The position numbers and the translations under genes were made by a program. A stretch of 33,498 nucleotides of DNA, from contig JAJPJW010000163.1 of the NCBI GenBank assembly GCA_021324075.1, positions 1-33,498 of the forward strand, given 5' to 3'. The notes beneath the pieces are model-generated. The model did not search any database and had not been told where the DNA came from. It saw nothing but the letters and a program-made list of their open reading frames with translations. Within the stretch, counting starts at the first letter, position 1. Each line of letters opens with the position of its first letter. This document shows positions 8,000 to 16,900 of the stretch, one piece after another. This stretch comes from Pseudomonadota bacterium (lineage in GTDB: Bacteria > Oederibacteriota > Muellerivitia > Muellerivitales > Muellerivitaceae).

Positions 8000-10247
8000 A
8001 ATATCCAAATCTCCAAACCTCGTCGTAATGGGTATAAGCGGGGAAATCGCTCCAGTTGTACTGGGTCAGGAAGTAATCCGCCCGGAAATTGGCCATGTCG
8101 TTCAGGGGAAGTTTGAGGCCGAGGGCGAAGGTCTGCCGGGTGAGGTTCAGCGGCTCGTAGGAATATTGTCCCAAGGTGGACGTGTCCAACATGAAGGAAT
8201 ATTCACCGTAGGTGGGCGGATTGCCCTGCCCCAGCACATATTCGCTGCCGGTGGACTGGGTTTGCTCAAAGGCCGCGGACCAGACCACCGTGTTCAGGAA
8301 ATGGGCCGGGATGTTGAAATCACAGGCTGCGATCAAGGTATCCACGGTGAAGGGGGCCGCTCCCAGGCCCAAGTCCGTTTCCTGGTGCTTGAGGTCGAAT
8401 TGAATGTCATAAGTGCGTCCGGGCAGGTCAAGGGCCTTGGCGAAATCGACCGTCAGGGCGCCTTCGTAACCCGTAAAACTCCGGGCGGCGGCGGTGTTGG
8501 TGTTGCTGTCGACGGCCGCCACTCCCGTTCCGTCCGGCTTGACGACGAAATCCGGCTGGATTTCCTGGATTGACTCGTAGGAAAACTGGGGTTTGAACCA
8601 GCCCTTCTCCCCGATCTCGCCTGAAAAACCGAAGACCACACCTTGGCGGTCAGGCGTGGAATCCCCATAGGGAAGGGCGTTTTCGGCCAGACGGTCATAG
8701 GGGGCGAAGGAAGGCCGGGTGACGCTCTGAAAGGGCGACCCGTTGAGGTAACCGGGCAGGTTGTCGTCCAGGCCGTTCATATTGGTGCTCAAGTAAAGGG
8801 AGGAGCCCGTGCCGGGGGTGTACCGGTTGGTCTGGGCCCCGGGTGAGTAGAAATAGGGTCCGATATCGAGGTATTTTCCGGTGAAATGGATCCCTTCAAT
8901 ATTCAACGATCCATTGGCTAAGAGGGCCCAATCGGTGAAGACCCTCAAGGGGTTCATCTGGTCGTCATTGTATTGGCTGCCCGCATTTTCCACCGAGGCG
9001 GTCACGTTCACCTTGTCGGCAAAGGGCAAAGTGACCCGGCTGGCCACGCTGCCGATCTCATATTGATGGGCCCAACTGTTCGAATAATAGGAAAGGTAAG
9101 GCACGTTGGCGCTGCTGGGGTCCTCCCACAAAAGCAGGCCCGTCCCGGTGACTTCCAGGTTGTCGCCCAGGAGGCTCAGCGAACCCTGGGTTCCGCCGAA
9201 GTAGCTTCCAAAGGTGAAATTGGTGGCGGTGTTCATGGGCCCGGCCATGGCCTGCAGCTTGGCGTTGCTCAAGAAGGCATCCTTCCCGAAAGCCACGGTC
9301 GTGGCCGCCTGGAAACCCCGCAAATGCTCATCCGTGCCGTGGTCCATATAGACCCATTCCTCCACGTCCTTGCGCGTGCGGTTGAAAGAAGTTGGTTCGA
9401 TGAAGGTATAAACGGGAACCTCGTAGTTCCAAAGGGTCAGGGGGGTATAGCTCTTGAAGAAGTCCCCGGCGTTCAGGGTGGCGACATCATTCACGTTCGT
9501 CAGCTCCAGCCACCGCAACTGGAAATGCTGCAGGATCGGGTCCTGGTAGTACATCCCGATGGAGCGTAGGGCCCTGATGCGGGCGTCGAATAAAAGGAAG
9601 GGCACGGGAATGCTGCGAAGGTCCATCTCCATGAATATGGCGGCGTTGTAATCCATGGGGAGATAGCCGGGGAAATTCCCGAACCCGCGGTAGTTGGACA
9701 TGTATCCCCTGGAAAACCCGCCTATATCCATGCCTGTGCGCTTCAGGTAGGCCTGCTGCAGGGCGGCGAAAACCTCGTCGCGGTCCTTGACGTCCTGGAT
9801 GCGCGCCTCCAGCTTGTCCACGTCGATCCCCATGGCCGACAGCTCCCCGCGGAATTCCTCCACCAGGTCCGTCAGGCTTTTGGAGGCCTGGGGAGCGGAG
9901 GCCGCCGTACCGGGAAGGTCCGGAGCCCCGGGAAGGGCGGGCGTGCCGGGAGGAGGCAGTTCGGGTGGAGGCAGGTTCACCCCGCCGCCCGGAAGGGGCG
10001 GGGGAAGCTCGGCTTGGGCGTAAAAACGCTGGCCCGCTTGTTCGGTCAATTGGGCCACTTCCAGGTTGGTCATCTGGGCAATGGGTTTCTCCGGGGCGGC
10101 CACCAGTCCCGAGGAGACCAGGTCCGCCAGCTCCTGGTTGACCCAGGCGTCCCGGTCGGTCGAAACCAAACGGCCATGGCCGGCGTAGGCCGGCAAGGCT
10201 CCCACGAGGAGCAAGGCCACGATCCATTGTTGGCTGCGAAGTTTCAT
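7986..10247 (-). CDS. SLH-type porin, outer-membrane beta-barrel (paralog B)
   Basis: This 753-aa protein starts at ATG 10247 behind AAGGA. The signal peptide ends PAYA-G (about residue 22). An SLH-like stretch follows (DAWVNQELADLVSSGLV...MTNLEVAQLTEQA), then a Pro/Gly-rich linker (about 80-118), a coiled coil (about 122-170) and a long barrel region ending FGYYVKF with a terminal Phe, the usual outer-membrane sorting signature. It shares SYTPLTLWN, SWAHQYEIGS, FYSPGAQT and NALPYGDSTPDRQG with the 813-aa protein, so the two are clear paralogs. It lies 13 bp after the 871-aa porin gene, and its own stop lies inside the start of the next gene. General diffusion or glycan-specific uptake are both possible. 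Confidence 0.83.
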   Translation of the reverse strand: MKLRSQQWIVALLLVGALPAYAGHGRLVSTDRDAWVNQELADLVSSGLVAAPEKPIAQMTNLEVAQLTEQAGQRFYAQAELPPPLPGGGVNLPPPELPPPGTPALPGAPDLPGTAASAPQASKSLTDLVEEFRGELSAMGIDVDKLEARIQDVKDRDEVFAALQQAYLKRTGMDIGGFSRGYMSNYRGFGNFPGYLPMDYNAAIFMEMDLRSIPVPFLLFDARIRALRSIGMYYQDPILQHFQLRWLELTNVNDVATLNAGDFFKSYTPLTLWNYEVPVYTFIEPTSFNRTRKDVEEWVYMDHGTDEHLRGFQAATTVAFGKDAFLSNAKLQAMAGPMNTATNFTFGSYFGGTQGSLSLLGDNLEVTGTGLLLWEDPSSANVPYLSYYSNSWAHQYEIGSVASRVTLPFADKVNVTASVENAGSQYNDDQMNPLRVFTDWALLANGSLNIEGIHFTGKYLDIGPYFYSPGAQTNRYTPGTGSSLYLSTNMNGLDDNLPGYLNGSPFQSVTRPSFAPYDRLAENALPYGDSTPDRQGVVFGFSGEIGEKGWFKPQFSYESIQEIQPDFVVKPDGTGVAAVDSNTNTAAARSFTGYEGALTVDFAKALDLPGRTYDIQFDLKHQETDLGLGAAPFTVDTLIAACDFNIPAHFLNTVVWSAAFEQTQSTGSEYVLGQGNPPTYGEYSFMLDTSTLGQYSYEPLNLTRQTFALGLKLPLNDMANFRADYFLTQYNWSDFPAYTHYDEVWRFGYYVKF

Positions 10248-10260
10248 TTTGTCCTTAGCC

Positions 10261-12876
10261 TTAGAAAAGGAACCACATACGGCTGTAATACTGGTCGCCC
10301 GAGTAGTCGTTTTTCGGCACGTCGGCGTCGGTGAAGTCGATGTGCTTGTAGCGGAATTCCATCTTGCCCCCGCACCAGGGGATGTCCCAGGCCAGGCCCA
10401 AACCGTAGGCGTTGGTTTGGTAGTCCACGTTGGGGTAGGTATAGGCCGACTTCCAGGTTTCCAAGCCGATGTCCCCGCTCAAATCCAGGTTCTTGACGAC
10501 ATTGACCATGACGGCCCAGTCGAAAACCTGCTGTTCGAAAAGGTTCGGGATATTCTGCAGGTTGACCGTCTGTCCCGGACTGGTGGTGACGCTGGCCAGG
10601 GCGGGATTGGAGGAAACACCCGATACTTGGTTGTCCGCCATGAAAAAGGAGCCGTCCAGCGGGGTGGAAAGGCCGATCCATTGGTTCAGCTTTAACTTCG
10701 CTGTCAGGGCGATGTAATTATAGGTTTTCAAATTGTCCAGATTGACATAGACGTTATGGCCGACCATGCCGGTTACGGGTGCGTTGGCCGCTGTATAGGT
10801 AGTCGGCATGCCATTGGCTCCCAGGATCGGCACGATCAGCGGAAGCCGTTCCGAGGTCAACCGGAATTGGTATCGGGGGTCGTAAAGGGTGGTGTCCCCA
10901 TCGTTGCGCGCGGTTTCGATATTGTTGGCATAGGCTTGGCGCAGGGGATAATCGGGGCTGCTGTAGCCCCCCCAAAGGTTGAGGCCCCAAAGGCCTTCGT
11001 CATCGGGATAATAGAAGGAAATTTCGTTGAAGGGCTCGATGGTGTAATAACCCGTGTTGCTGTTCCCCACCGGCCCGGCCTGCTCCGCGGTGAATTCCGT
11101 CTTTTGGGCCAAGTCGAAATTGATGATGAAACTGTCGAGGAAACTCGGCCAATCCTTCATGAAGTCCTGCTTGCGGCCGTCCCAGCCCAGGTTCACCCTC
11201 CAGCCGTAGCGGTCGCTCACCAGGTTGTCCACCTCGCCGATGGCTCCATAGGCGTCGTTGAAGTCGTTGGGCGACTTGGTGGACAGGTCGCTCACCCCGT
11301 ACTGCTCGAAATGCACGCCCGCCATCAGGACCTTGCTCTGGAAATTGGCGTAATTGTCGCTGATCGCGAAACCGTAAACCGTGAAGGGGTAGAAACTGAG
11401 GGCGGCCTGTCCTGCCCCTGCTTCGATCGGTTGGGGATTGGGGTCCAGGGCCCCCGTATAAAGATTGGTGATGAACTCGCCGGTATAGAGGTGGGAAAAC
11501 CCGCCCTCGATGTCGAAGAAGACGGGCTTGAGGTTGAGGTTGATGTCGGCGGCGTAGTCCTGCATATCCAGTTGGGGGACCTGGTTGAACCCGAACTCAT
11601 CGTTGACCCATTGGGCGGAGAGGGAGGTCCTGATCGTCTGGCTCCAGGGCATGTCGATCTTTGCCGCTTCTTCCCAGCGCTGGGTCTGGGTGGGGCTGGT
11701 GCCCATGCGCCCGACGAGAACGTGCACCCTTGTATCGCCCAGGCCCGGCAGGTCGTGGCCCACGGCATACATGCCGTCGAAAACCCGGTCGCTGGTGGAC
11801 TGGACGTTCGCGGAGACGGTGGAAACGAAGCCCACGCTGTTCATGTAGTCGTCCCAGTTCTTGGCGTCCTTGTCGGTGGAGAAGGCCTTGATGTCGAAGG
11901 GGTCCTCGAAGCGTTTCAGGGAATAGGGGGCCACGCCGCGGGTGAAATCCCCCAGGGTGGTGTCGGACTGGTAAGCTTCCACCGCGAAGGTGGTTTCCCA
12001 TTTGCCCAGGTCCCCGTAAACGTCCAAGGTCAGGCTGGGGGATCCCACGTAAATCGAGGCGGGGGAGGCCAGGGCGCCGGTGGAGCCGCCCGGGGAATCG
12101 GAGAAGTTGGAATAAGGGATAAAGGCTCCGAAACCGATGGAATAAACCCCCGCACCTCCGATATCGCCCCACATCCCTAACCAGATGGTCTGCTCGAGCT
12201 TGCTCACATTGTTGACCAGCGGACCCGAACCCGAAACGGGCCCGGAAACGTTGAATTGCTCGAAACGCGTATCGGTATTGGTGTTCAGGTTGGGGTCTCC
12301 GACGTCCTTCTTGGCCTTGTTCTTGACCGCGACGACCTCGTCCTCGATTTTGCGCAGGTTGTCCAGTTCCTTTTGCTCGTCCGTAATCCGCTGGTCGTAA
12401 AGGCTCAGGCGGGACTTGAGCATGGCGTCTTCTTCCTTGAGTTCTTTCAGCAGTTCGTTGATTTCATTCAGGGTGGCGGCATTGGCCGGAGGCAGGAAGG
12501 GCGTGGGCGCGGGGGCGGCGGCCGTCGGCAGGGCCGGGGGCAGCGAGATTTCGTTGGTTACCGGGGCCGCCACCGGAAGGGGGATGGGCGTGGCGGTGGG
12601 AAGGGGGCGGTAGAGTTCGGGGGCCGTCAGGTGGGCCTTGGCTTTCTCCGTATAAAACGCCAGCTCCAGGCGGGTGACATACTTCCCTTCATCCAAAACC
12701 TGCTTGTCCTGGGGTTCCAAATAACCTTCATCCCCCAGTCTCTTCACGCGCTGGTAAAGGGGCGAACTGGAGTCCAACTCTTCATAAGGATTGGCCGAAA
12801 CCGGGGGCGCCCCGGACCCTAGGAAAAGGGCCGCCAAGGCGGCGGCGACCAGGAAGATTTTGGATCGGAAGCTCAA
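10261..12876 (-). CDS. SLH-type porin, outer-membrane beta-barrel (paralog A)
   Basis: At 871 aa this is the largest of the three. The start is TTG with GAGG 6 nt upstream, and the signal peptide ends PPVSA-N (about 28). An SLH-like segment (SPLYQRVKRLGDEGYLEPQ...YVTRLELAFYTEKA) precedes a Pro/Ala-rich linker (88-130) and a strongly charged coiled coil (133-190, NEINELLKELKEEDAMLK). The barrel region runs to the end and closes with YSRMWFLF. The loop motif that reads YTPLTLWN in the paralogs is diverged here (GDFTRGVAPYSLKRF), so this copy is the most distant. It lies 74 bp after the first lipoprotein gene of the operon. Coiled coil plus SLH suggests a barrel held away from the wall by a rod, as in OmpM-like proteins. 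Confidence 0.82.
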   Translation of the reverse strand: MSFRSKIFLVAAALAALFLGSGAPPVSANPYEELDSSSPLYQRVKRLGDEGYLEPQDKQVLDEGKYVTRLELAFYTEKAKAHLTAPELYRPLPTATPIPLPVAAPVTNEISLPPALPTAAAPAPTPFLPPANAATLNEINELLKELKEEDAMLKSRLSLYDQRITDEQKELDNLRKIEDEVVAVKNKAKKDVGDPNLNTNTDTRFEQFNVSGPVSGSGPLVNNVSKLEQTIWLGMWGDIGGAGVYSIGFGAFIPYSNFSDSPGGSTGALASPASIYVGSPSLTLDVYGDLGKWETTFAVEAYQSDTTLGDFTRGVAPYSLKRFEDPFDIKAFSTDKDAKNWDDYMNSVGFVSTVSANVQSTSDRVFDGMYAVGHDLPGLGDTRVHVLVGRMGTSPTQTQRWEEAAKIDMPWSQTIRTSLSAQWVNDEFGFNQVPQLDMQDYAADINLNLKPVFFDIEGGFSHLYTGEFITNLYTGALDPNPQPIEAGAGQAALSFYPFTVYGFAISDNYANFQSKVLMAGVHFEQYGVSDLSTKSPNDFNDAYGAIGEVDNLVSDRYGWRVNLGWDGRKQDFMKDWPSFLDSFIINFDLAQKTEFTAEQAGPVGNSNTGYYTIEPFNEISFYYPDDEGLWGLNLWGGYSSPDYPLRQAYANNIETARNDGDTTLYDPRYQFRLTSERLPLIVPILGANGMPTTYTAANAPVTGMVGHNVYVNLDNLKTYNYIALTAKLKLNQWIGLSTPLDGSFFMADNQVSGVSSNPALASVTTSPGQTVNLQNIPNLFEQQVFDWAVMVNVVKNLDLSGDIGLETWKSAYTYPNVDYQTNAYGLGLAWDIPWCGGKMEFRYKHIDFTDADVPKNDYSGDQYYSRMWFLF

Positions 12877-12950
12877 ACAAGACCTCGGTCAATGTTTTCG
12901 AAAGAATTAACAAATCCTCTAACTTCGGAAAAACAGGTCGGCGCAGATCC

Positions 12951-13721
12951 TCAGAAAAACTCGACGTCGTCCACCCAATAATCGATGTTATAGGTCCCAG
13001 CGACGTTGTTGCCGCTGTGGGTCCAGGCGAAATTGATGAATTCGGACAGGTGGTCGGTCAAATCCGGCGGGATGACCGCCCCGCCCCAGCCTTCGCGCTT
13101 GATGTCGGTGAAGACCAGTGTCATTTTCACCCAGTCGCCCGAGGAGGGCAGGTCGACGCCGAAATGGTCGTAGCAATTGTTGCTGCAGGTGCCGCCCTGG
13201 TCGGAGGGGAGGGTGGCCGCCATGCCGATGCCGAAACGGCGCTTGACCGCCGTGTCATCCGAAGGGCATTTATAGTAAAAAAACATGCCCGTGAAATTGC
13301 TGGCGTCGTAAAAACCCGTGTCCTTCAAGTGGCACTGGAGCTGGAACCCGGGGTAGCTTTTGTCACCCTTGTCGGTGAGCTTGCCGTAGATATGGACGGC
13401 CTTGGCGTCCCCATGGGCGCCGCCATCGGCAATGAGGTCGGAATTGATGGTGCCTCCCCCTCCGGAGGAAATGGCCATCCATTGGCCGCCCGAGGCCCCG
13501 AAGAGCTTGGGATTCACATTTTTGGAACCGTTGTTGAAGTCGCTGACCATGCATTGGTCTGCGGGGACCTGCACCTTGGCCTTGGCCACTTCGGGGTTGT
13601 GGAGCCCCGCCGCAAGGGAGGATTCCTTGGAGCCTTCATTGTAGAAAACCGCGCCGCAACCGGCGAGGAGGGAGATCGCGGCGGCGCCCAGCCAGAATGA
13701 AAATCCGCGGAAGCGGACCAT
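12951..13721 (-). CDS. Lipoprotein with carbohydrate-binding-like beta-sandwich (paralog 1), first gene of operon
   Basis: The track starts at a GTG (13727), but the ATG at 13721 has AAGGGG 5 nt upstream and is the likely start, giving 256 aa. The signal peptide has lipobox LLAGC with Cys22. The mature protein opens SDFNNGSKNVNPKLFG, contains FTGMFFYYK, the cysteine loop GGTCSNNCYDHF and the ending YNIDYWVDDVEFF. These align with the lipoproteins at 3786 and 4741 and define a small local family. The W-V-D-D-V ending is common in galactose-binding-like jelly rolls, where a residue near it often binds calcium. It is the first gene of the operon. A ligand-binding role outside the outer membrane is inferred. 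Confidence 0.85.
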   Translation of the reverse strand: MVRFRGFSFWLGAAAISLLAGCGAVFYNEGSKESSLAAGLHNPEVAKAKVQVPADQCMVSDFNNGSKNVNPKLFGASGGQWMAISSGGGGTINSDLIADGGAHGDAKAVHIYGKLTDKGDKSYPGFQLQCHLKDTGFYDASNFTGMFFYYKCPSDDTAVKRRFGIGMAATLPSDQGGTCSNNCYDHFGVDLPSSGDWVKMTLVFTDIKREGWGGAVIPPDLTDHLSEFINFAWTHSGNNVAGTYNIDYWVDDVEFF

Positions 13722-13755
13722 AAACACCCCTTCTTCGGTTTTAAGGAAAATTGAT

Positions 13756-13785
13756 TTTCTATTTTCGAAGGAATAAAAGCGCCAA
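13756..13785 (-). promoter_or_regulatory. Weak candidate promoter of the lipoprotein/porin operon
   Basis: On the minus strand TTGGCG (plus 13780-13785) and TAGAAA (plus 13756-13761) are 18 bp apart, about 35 nt before the ATG at 13721. The match is poor, and it is listed because a promoter is expected here and no better one is visible. Confidence 0.25.
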
Positions 13786-13853
13786 AGCCCCGGTATTCTA
13801 CTAAAAGGGTCTTAAGGCCGGTATCTTTTTTTGGAAAGAAGTTTCAGAATGTT

Positions 13854-13899
13854 CCGGTTTTTCGAAAGGATGAAGAATCCCCGAAAAAACCGTTTTTTT
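13854..13899. terminator. Hairpin downstream of the methyltransferase/hydrolase ORF
   Basis: CCGGTTTTTCG and CGAAAAAACCG form a stem with one bulged base, followed on the plus strand by seven T residues. The only gene ending nearby is on the minus strand (stop at 13932), for which the U tract is on the wrong side. Its role as a terminator is uncertain. Confidence 0.3.
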
Positions 13900-13931
13900 A
13901 AAACGTTCAACAGTTGAAGGCAAGGCGGGCG

Positions 13932-16900
13932 TTATTCTTGGTCGTCGTTTTCTTTCGGGTCCGAGCCGTTGCCCTTGTCGTTTTCCAAGTCCCTCACCGA
14001 GGCGCCCGAACTCTTCTTCATGTAGGCGAAATCGAAAACCCTCCAGGACTGGCCGGGTTTTTCCGCCACGACGGCGGCCATGAACCGGTTGTCGCGGTCC
14101 GGCTGGTTTTCCTTGGGGATGTTCACATAGAGGCTCTTCACGCGCAGGGTGTCCCCCGCGGGCAGGTCGAAGGGCCCTACCGTGGCCAGGTCGGCGTAAT
14201 AATCTTTGGAGGCGTCGATTTGGTGCAGCACGACCCCCTTCAGGTCCTGGGGCGTGGGATTGCGGATTTCAACCTGCAGGGGGACCGAGACTCCCCCCGG
14301 CACCTTCTTGGGAGCCGTCAAGGTGACCTCCAGGGGCGACAAACCCTCGGTTTGCCGGAGCATGGTGAAGGCCTTGCCGCCCGCCACCGTCCATTCCATG
14401 GCGCTGTAGGGGCCCTTCACCCCGTAAACGATGCGGTAGAGGTCGTGCCAGAACATGCCGATTTGGGCGTTCACCGGGAACCATTGGTGCAGGATGTCCA
14501 CTTCGCGGTTGTAAAGCTCCTGGGGCCCGGGCGGATCGACGGATTTCTGGACCCAGTTGAAGTCCACCATTTCGCCGGGCGCGAACATGCCATTGCCCCG
14601 CGCCAGGTACTCGGGCCATTGGGTTTTCATCGAAGCCAGGGTGCTCCGGTCGCTCTGGTAAAGCATGATTTGGTTGTAGCCGATGCCCGCGTCGATGAGC
14701 ATGGCCGGGTCCTGCCCGTGTTCATGGCCCATCTTCCAGCCCAGGGTGAAGGTGAAGACGGGTTTGGAGATCTTGGCCTCCTCCAGGATGCCCCTGACGA
14801 TGGTGGCCACCTTGTGGGCCCGCCACCAGTCGAACAAGGCCACGACCGGGGAATCTTTCTTGCGGCCCGTCTCGACCGTCTTGGCCAGCCAGTGGATGCG
14901 CTCCTCCTTGGAAAGGGACCAGAAGTTGTCCGGTCCGGGCACGTTCATGTCGTTCACGAACTCGTCGACCATTTCGTAGCCCGCATCCCCCGTGCGGATG
15001 TAATCCAGCCCCACCATGTCCACGTTGGGGTCCTGGTCCATTTCCTTGAGGAAACCGATGACGTCCTGCCGGCGCTTGGGGTCCTCCACCGAAATAAACC
15101 GGTCCTGGACCACTTCGTCGCTGTCCGGGTCGTATCCCAATGCGAACTGGTAGGGAACCTGGTTCCACGCGTCGCCCATGACCTTAAAGGTGGTCATATA
15201 GGCCCCAAACTTGAGGCCGACGGCGTGGGCGGCTTTGGCGTATTTGCGGCCCACTTCCATATCGCCGCGGTTGAAGGGAAAATCCCGCGGGCTGAAATGG
15301 TCCCAGGCGGAGGTCTGGGCCATGAGGAAGCAATAGGTGTCGGCGCCCATAAACTTGGCCCAGTCCAGGGCGTTGGCGGCCCTTAAGGAATCGCTGCCGT
15401 CGAGGGCCGGCACCGCCCCGCCGATCAGCCGCTTGCCGCCTTCCATGGTCAGGGCCGCATAGCCGGCGGGCATGCCGTTGGGCCTCAGGGGCGGGATCGT
15501 GAAGGCGGACTCGAAGTCCTTCGCGGTTTCCCAGGTGGGGGAAGTCACCACCACTTCGGCCACATAGGTGCCCACGGGGGGGTTATAGGGGATGGGCCAA
15601 TTGCCGATGAACTTCCCGTGCGGGACGTCCTTCTTCAGGCTCAGCTTGGTCCTTCCGTCCACCAGTGTGACGGGTTTTCCGTCCTGGAACACCTCCACGG
15701 TGGCGTGCATGTCGGGGAAGGAGCCTATTTCCTCGTGGTTGATGGTCACCTCGAAGGGCACCAGCTCGTACCTCAGGAAATTGCGGGTGGGCATGACGGC
15801 GATCACATCCGGGATCATCTGCGCGACGGTGGGCGACATGGCCCCGAATTTTTTGGATTCGGGGGAAAGGGTGGCCTTGGCGATCAAGACCCCGCAGGCC
15901 AGGAAGGCGGCGATAAGGGCATACCGCAGGCCCTTCTGGCCGTGGAACCAATGGAGGAGCGGCTGGAAATTGAAACGGGGGCGCGGGAAGGTCCAGGGCC
16001 GGTGCTGGGGCCTGAGGACCGGGGTTTCGGCCGGCGGGGCCGCCGGCGGCAGGGGTTCCAGGAAGGCCCGGTGGACTTCCTCATGGGAGGGCTCGGCAAT
16101 GGCCTGCTCCTGGACGGGGGTCTCAAGGGGGGCTTTCGGCGGTTCGGCCACCGGGGTGGAAAGCACCGGGGGAAGGATAACCGGGGTTTCGGGTACGGAT
16201 TCCAAAACCGGCCGGATCTCTTCGGCCTTTTCTTCCACTTGGGCGGGGCCTTCGATTTCCCGTATCTCTTCCTGGGACAAAACCGACGCCGGTGGGATGG
16301 ATTGGGAAAGGGTGGTTTCCGAATAGGACACCGTAGGGGCTTCCACGGGCGGTTCCACACTCGGGATGGCCAGCCCTTCCTCAATCTCTTCGATGGAAGC
16401 TTCCATGGGATCGGCGGTTTCCGCCTCGGTGGCCCCGGTTTGGGACGCGAGGACGGGGTTTACGGGATTTTCAGTGGCGGCCGGTTCGGGCCGGACCCTT
16501 TCCACCTGCTCTTGGGTAAGGGAGGCGGTTTCCTCCATCGAGGGCCAGACGGGCACCTCCGGTTCCATGGCCCGAGGTGCGGCCGGGGCGGAATGGATCT
16601 GCGAAAGAAGCCTCTCCTCCAGGCTGCCGCTCTGGATTTTCGGGCGCCCTTTAAAGATGGAGCCGGCCCCCTTTCCCAGGGATTGCAGGCTCCGGCCCAT
16701 ACCGCCGAAAACGGCCCGGGCCACCGAACCGGCCAGGGCTGAGGCCGCGGAGGCTTGGCCCGCACCGGCCTTCAAAAGGTCCGCGGTCTTTTCCTTCAGC
16801 GCATTGAAGTTGGCGGCGATGTTGAGCGAGGCGGGTTCCACGGGCTTGGGCAGGCGGAAAGGTTCGAGCTCGGCGCGGCCTTCCTGGTTCATCACCTCGG

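Noticed and set aside
10756-12180. 474-aa plus-strand ORF (and similar long plus ORFs at 6641, 305, 15618, 16755 and 23120)
   Set aside because: All lie opposite well-supported minus-strand genes with recognisable domains, and have the composition of complementary GC-rich frames.
13914-15386. 490-aa plus-strand ORF
   Set aside because: It is antisense to the hydrolase-like ORF, His/Val/Gly/Asp-rich, with no motifs and no ribosome site; it is a shadow of GC-rich coding DNA.
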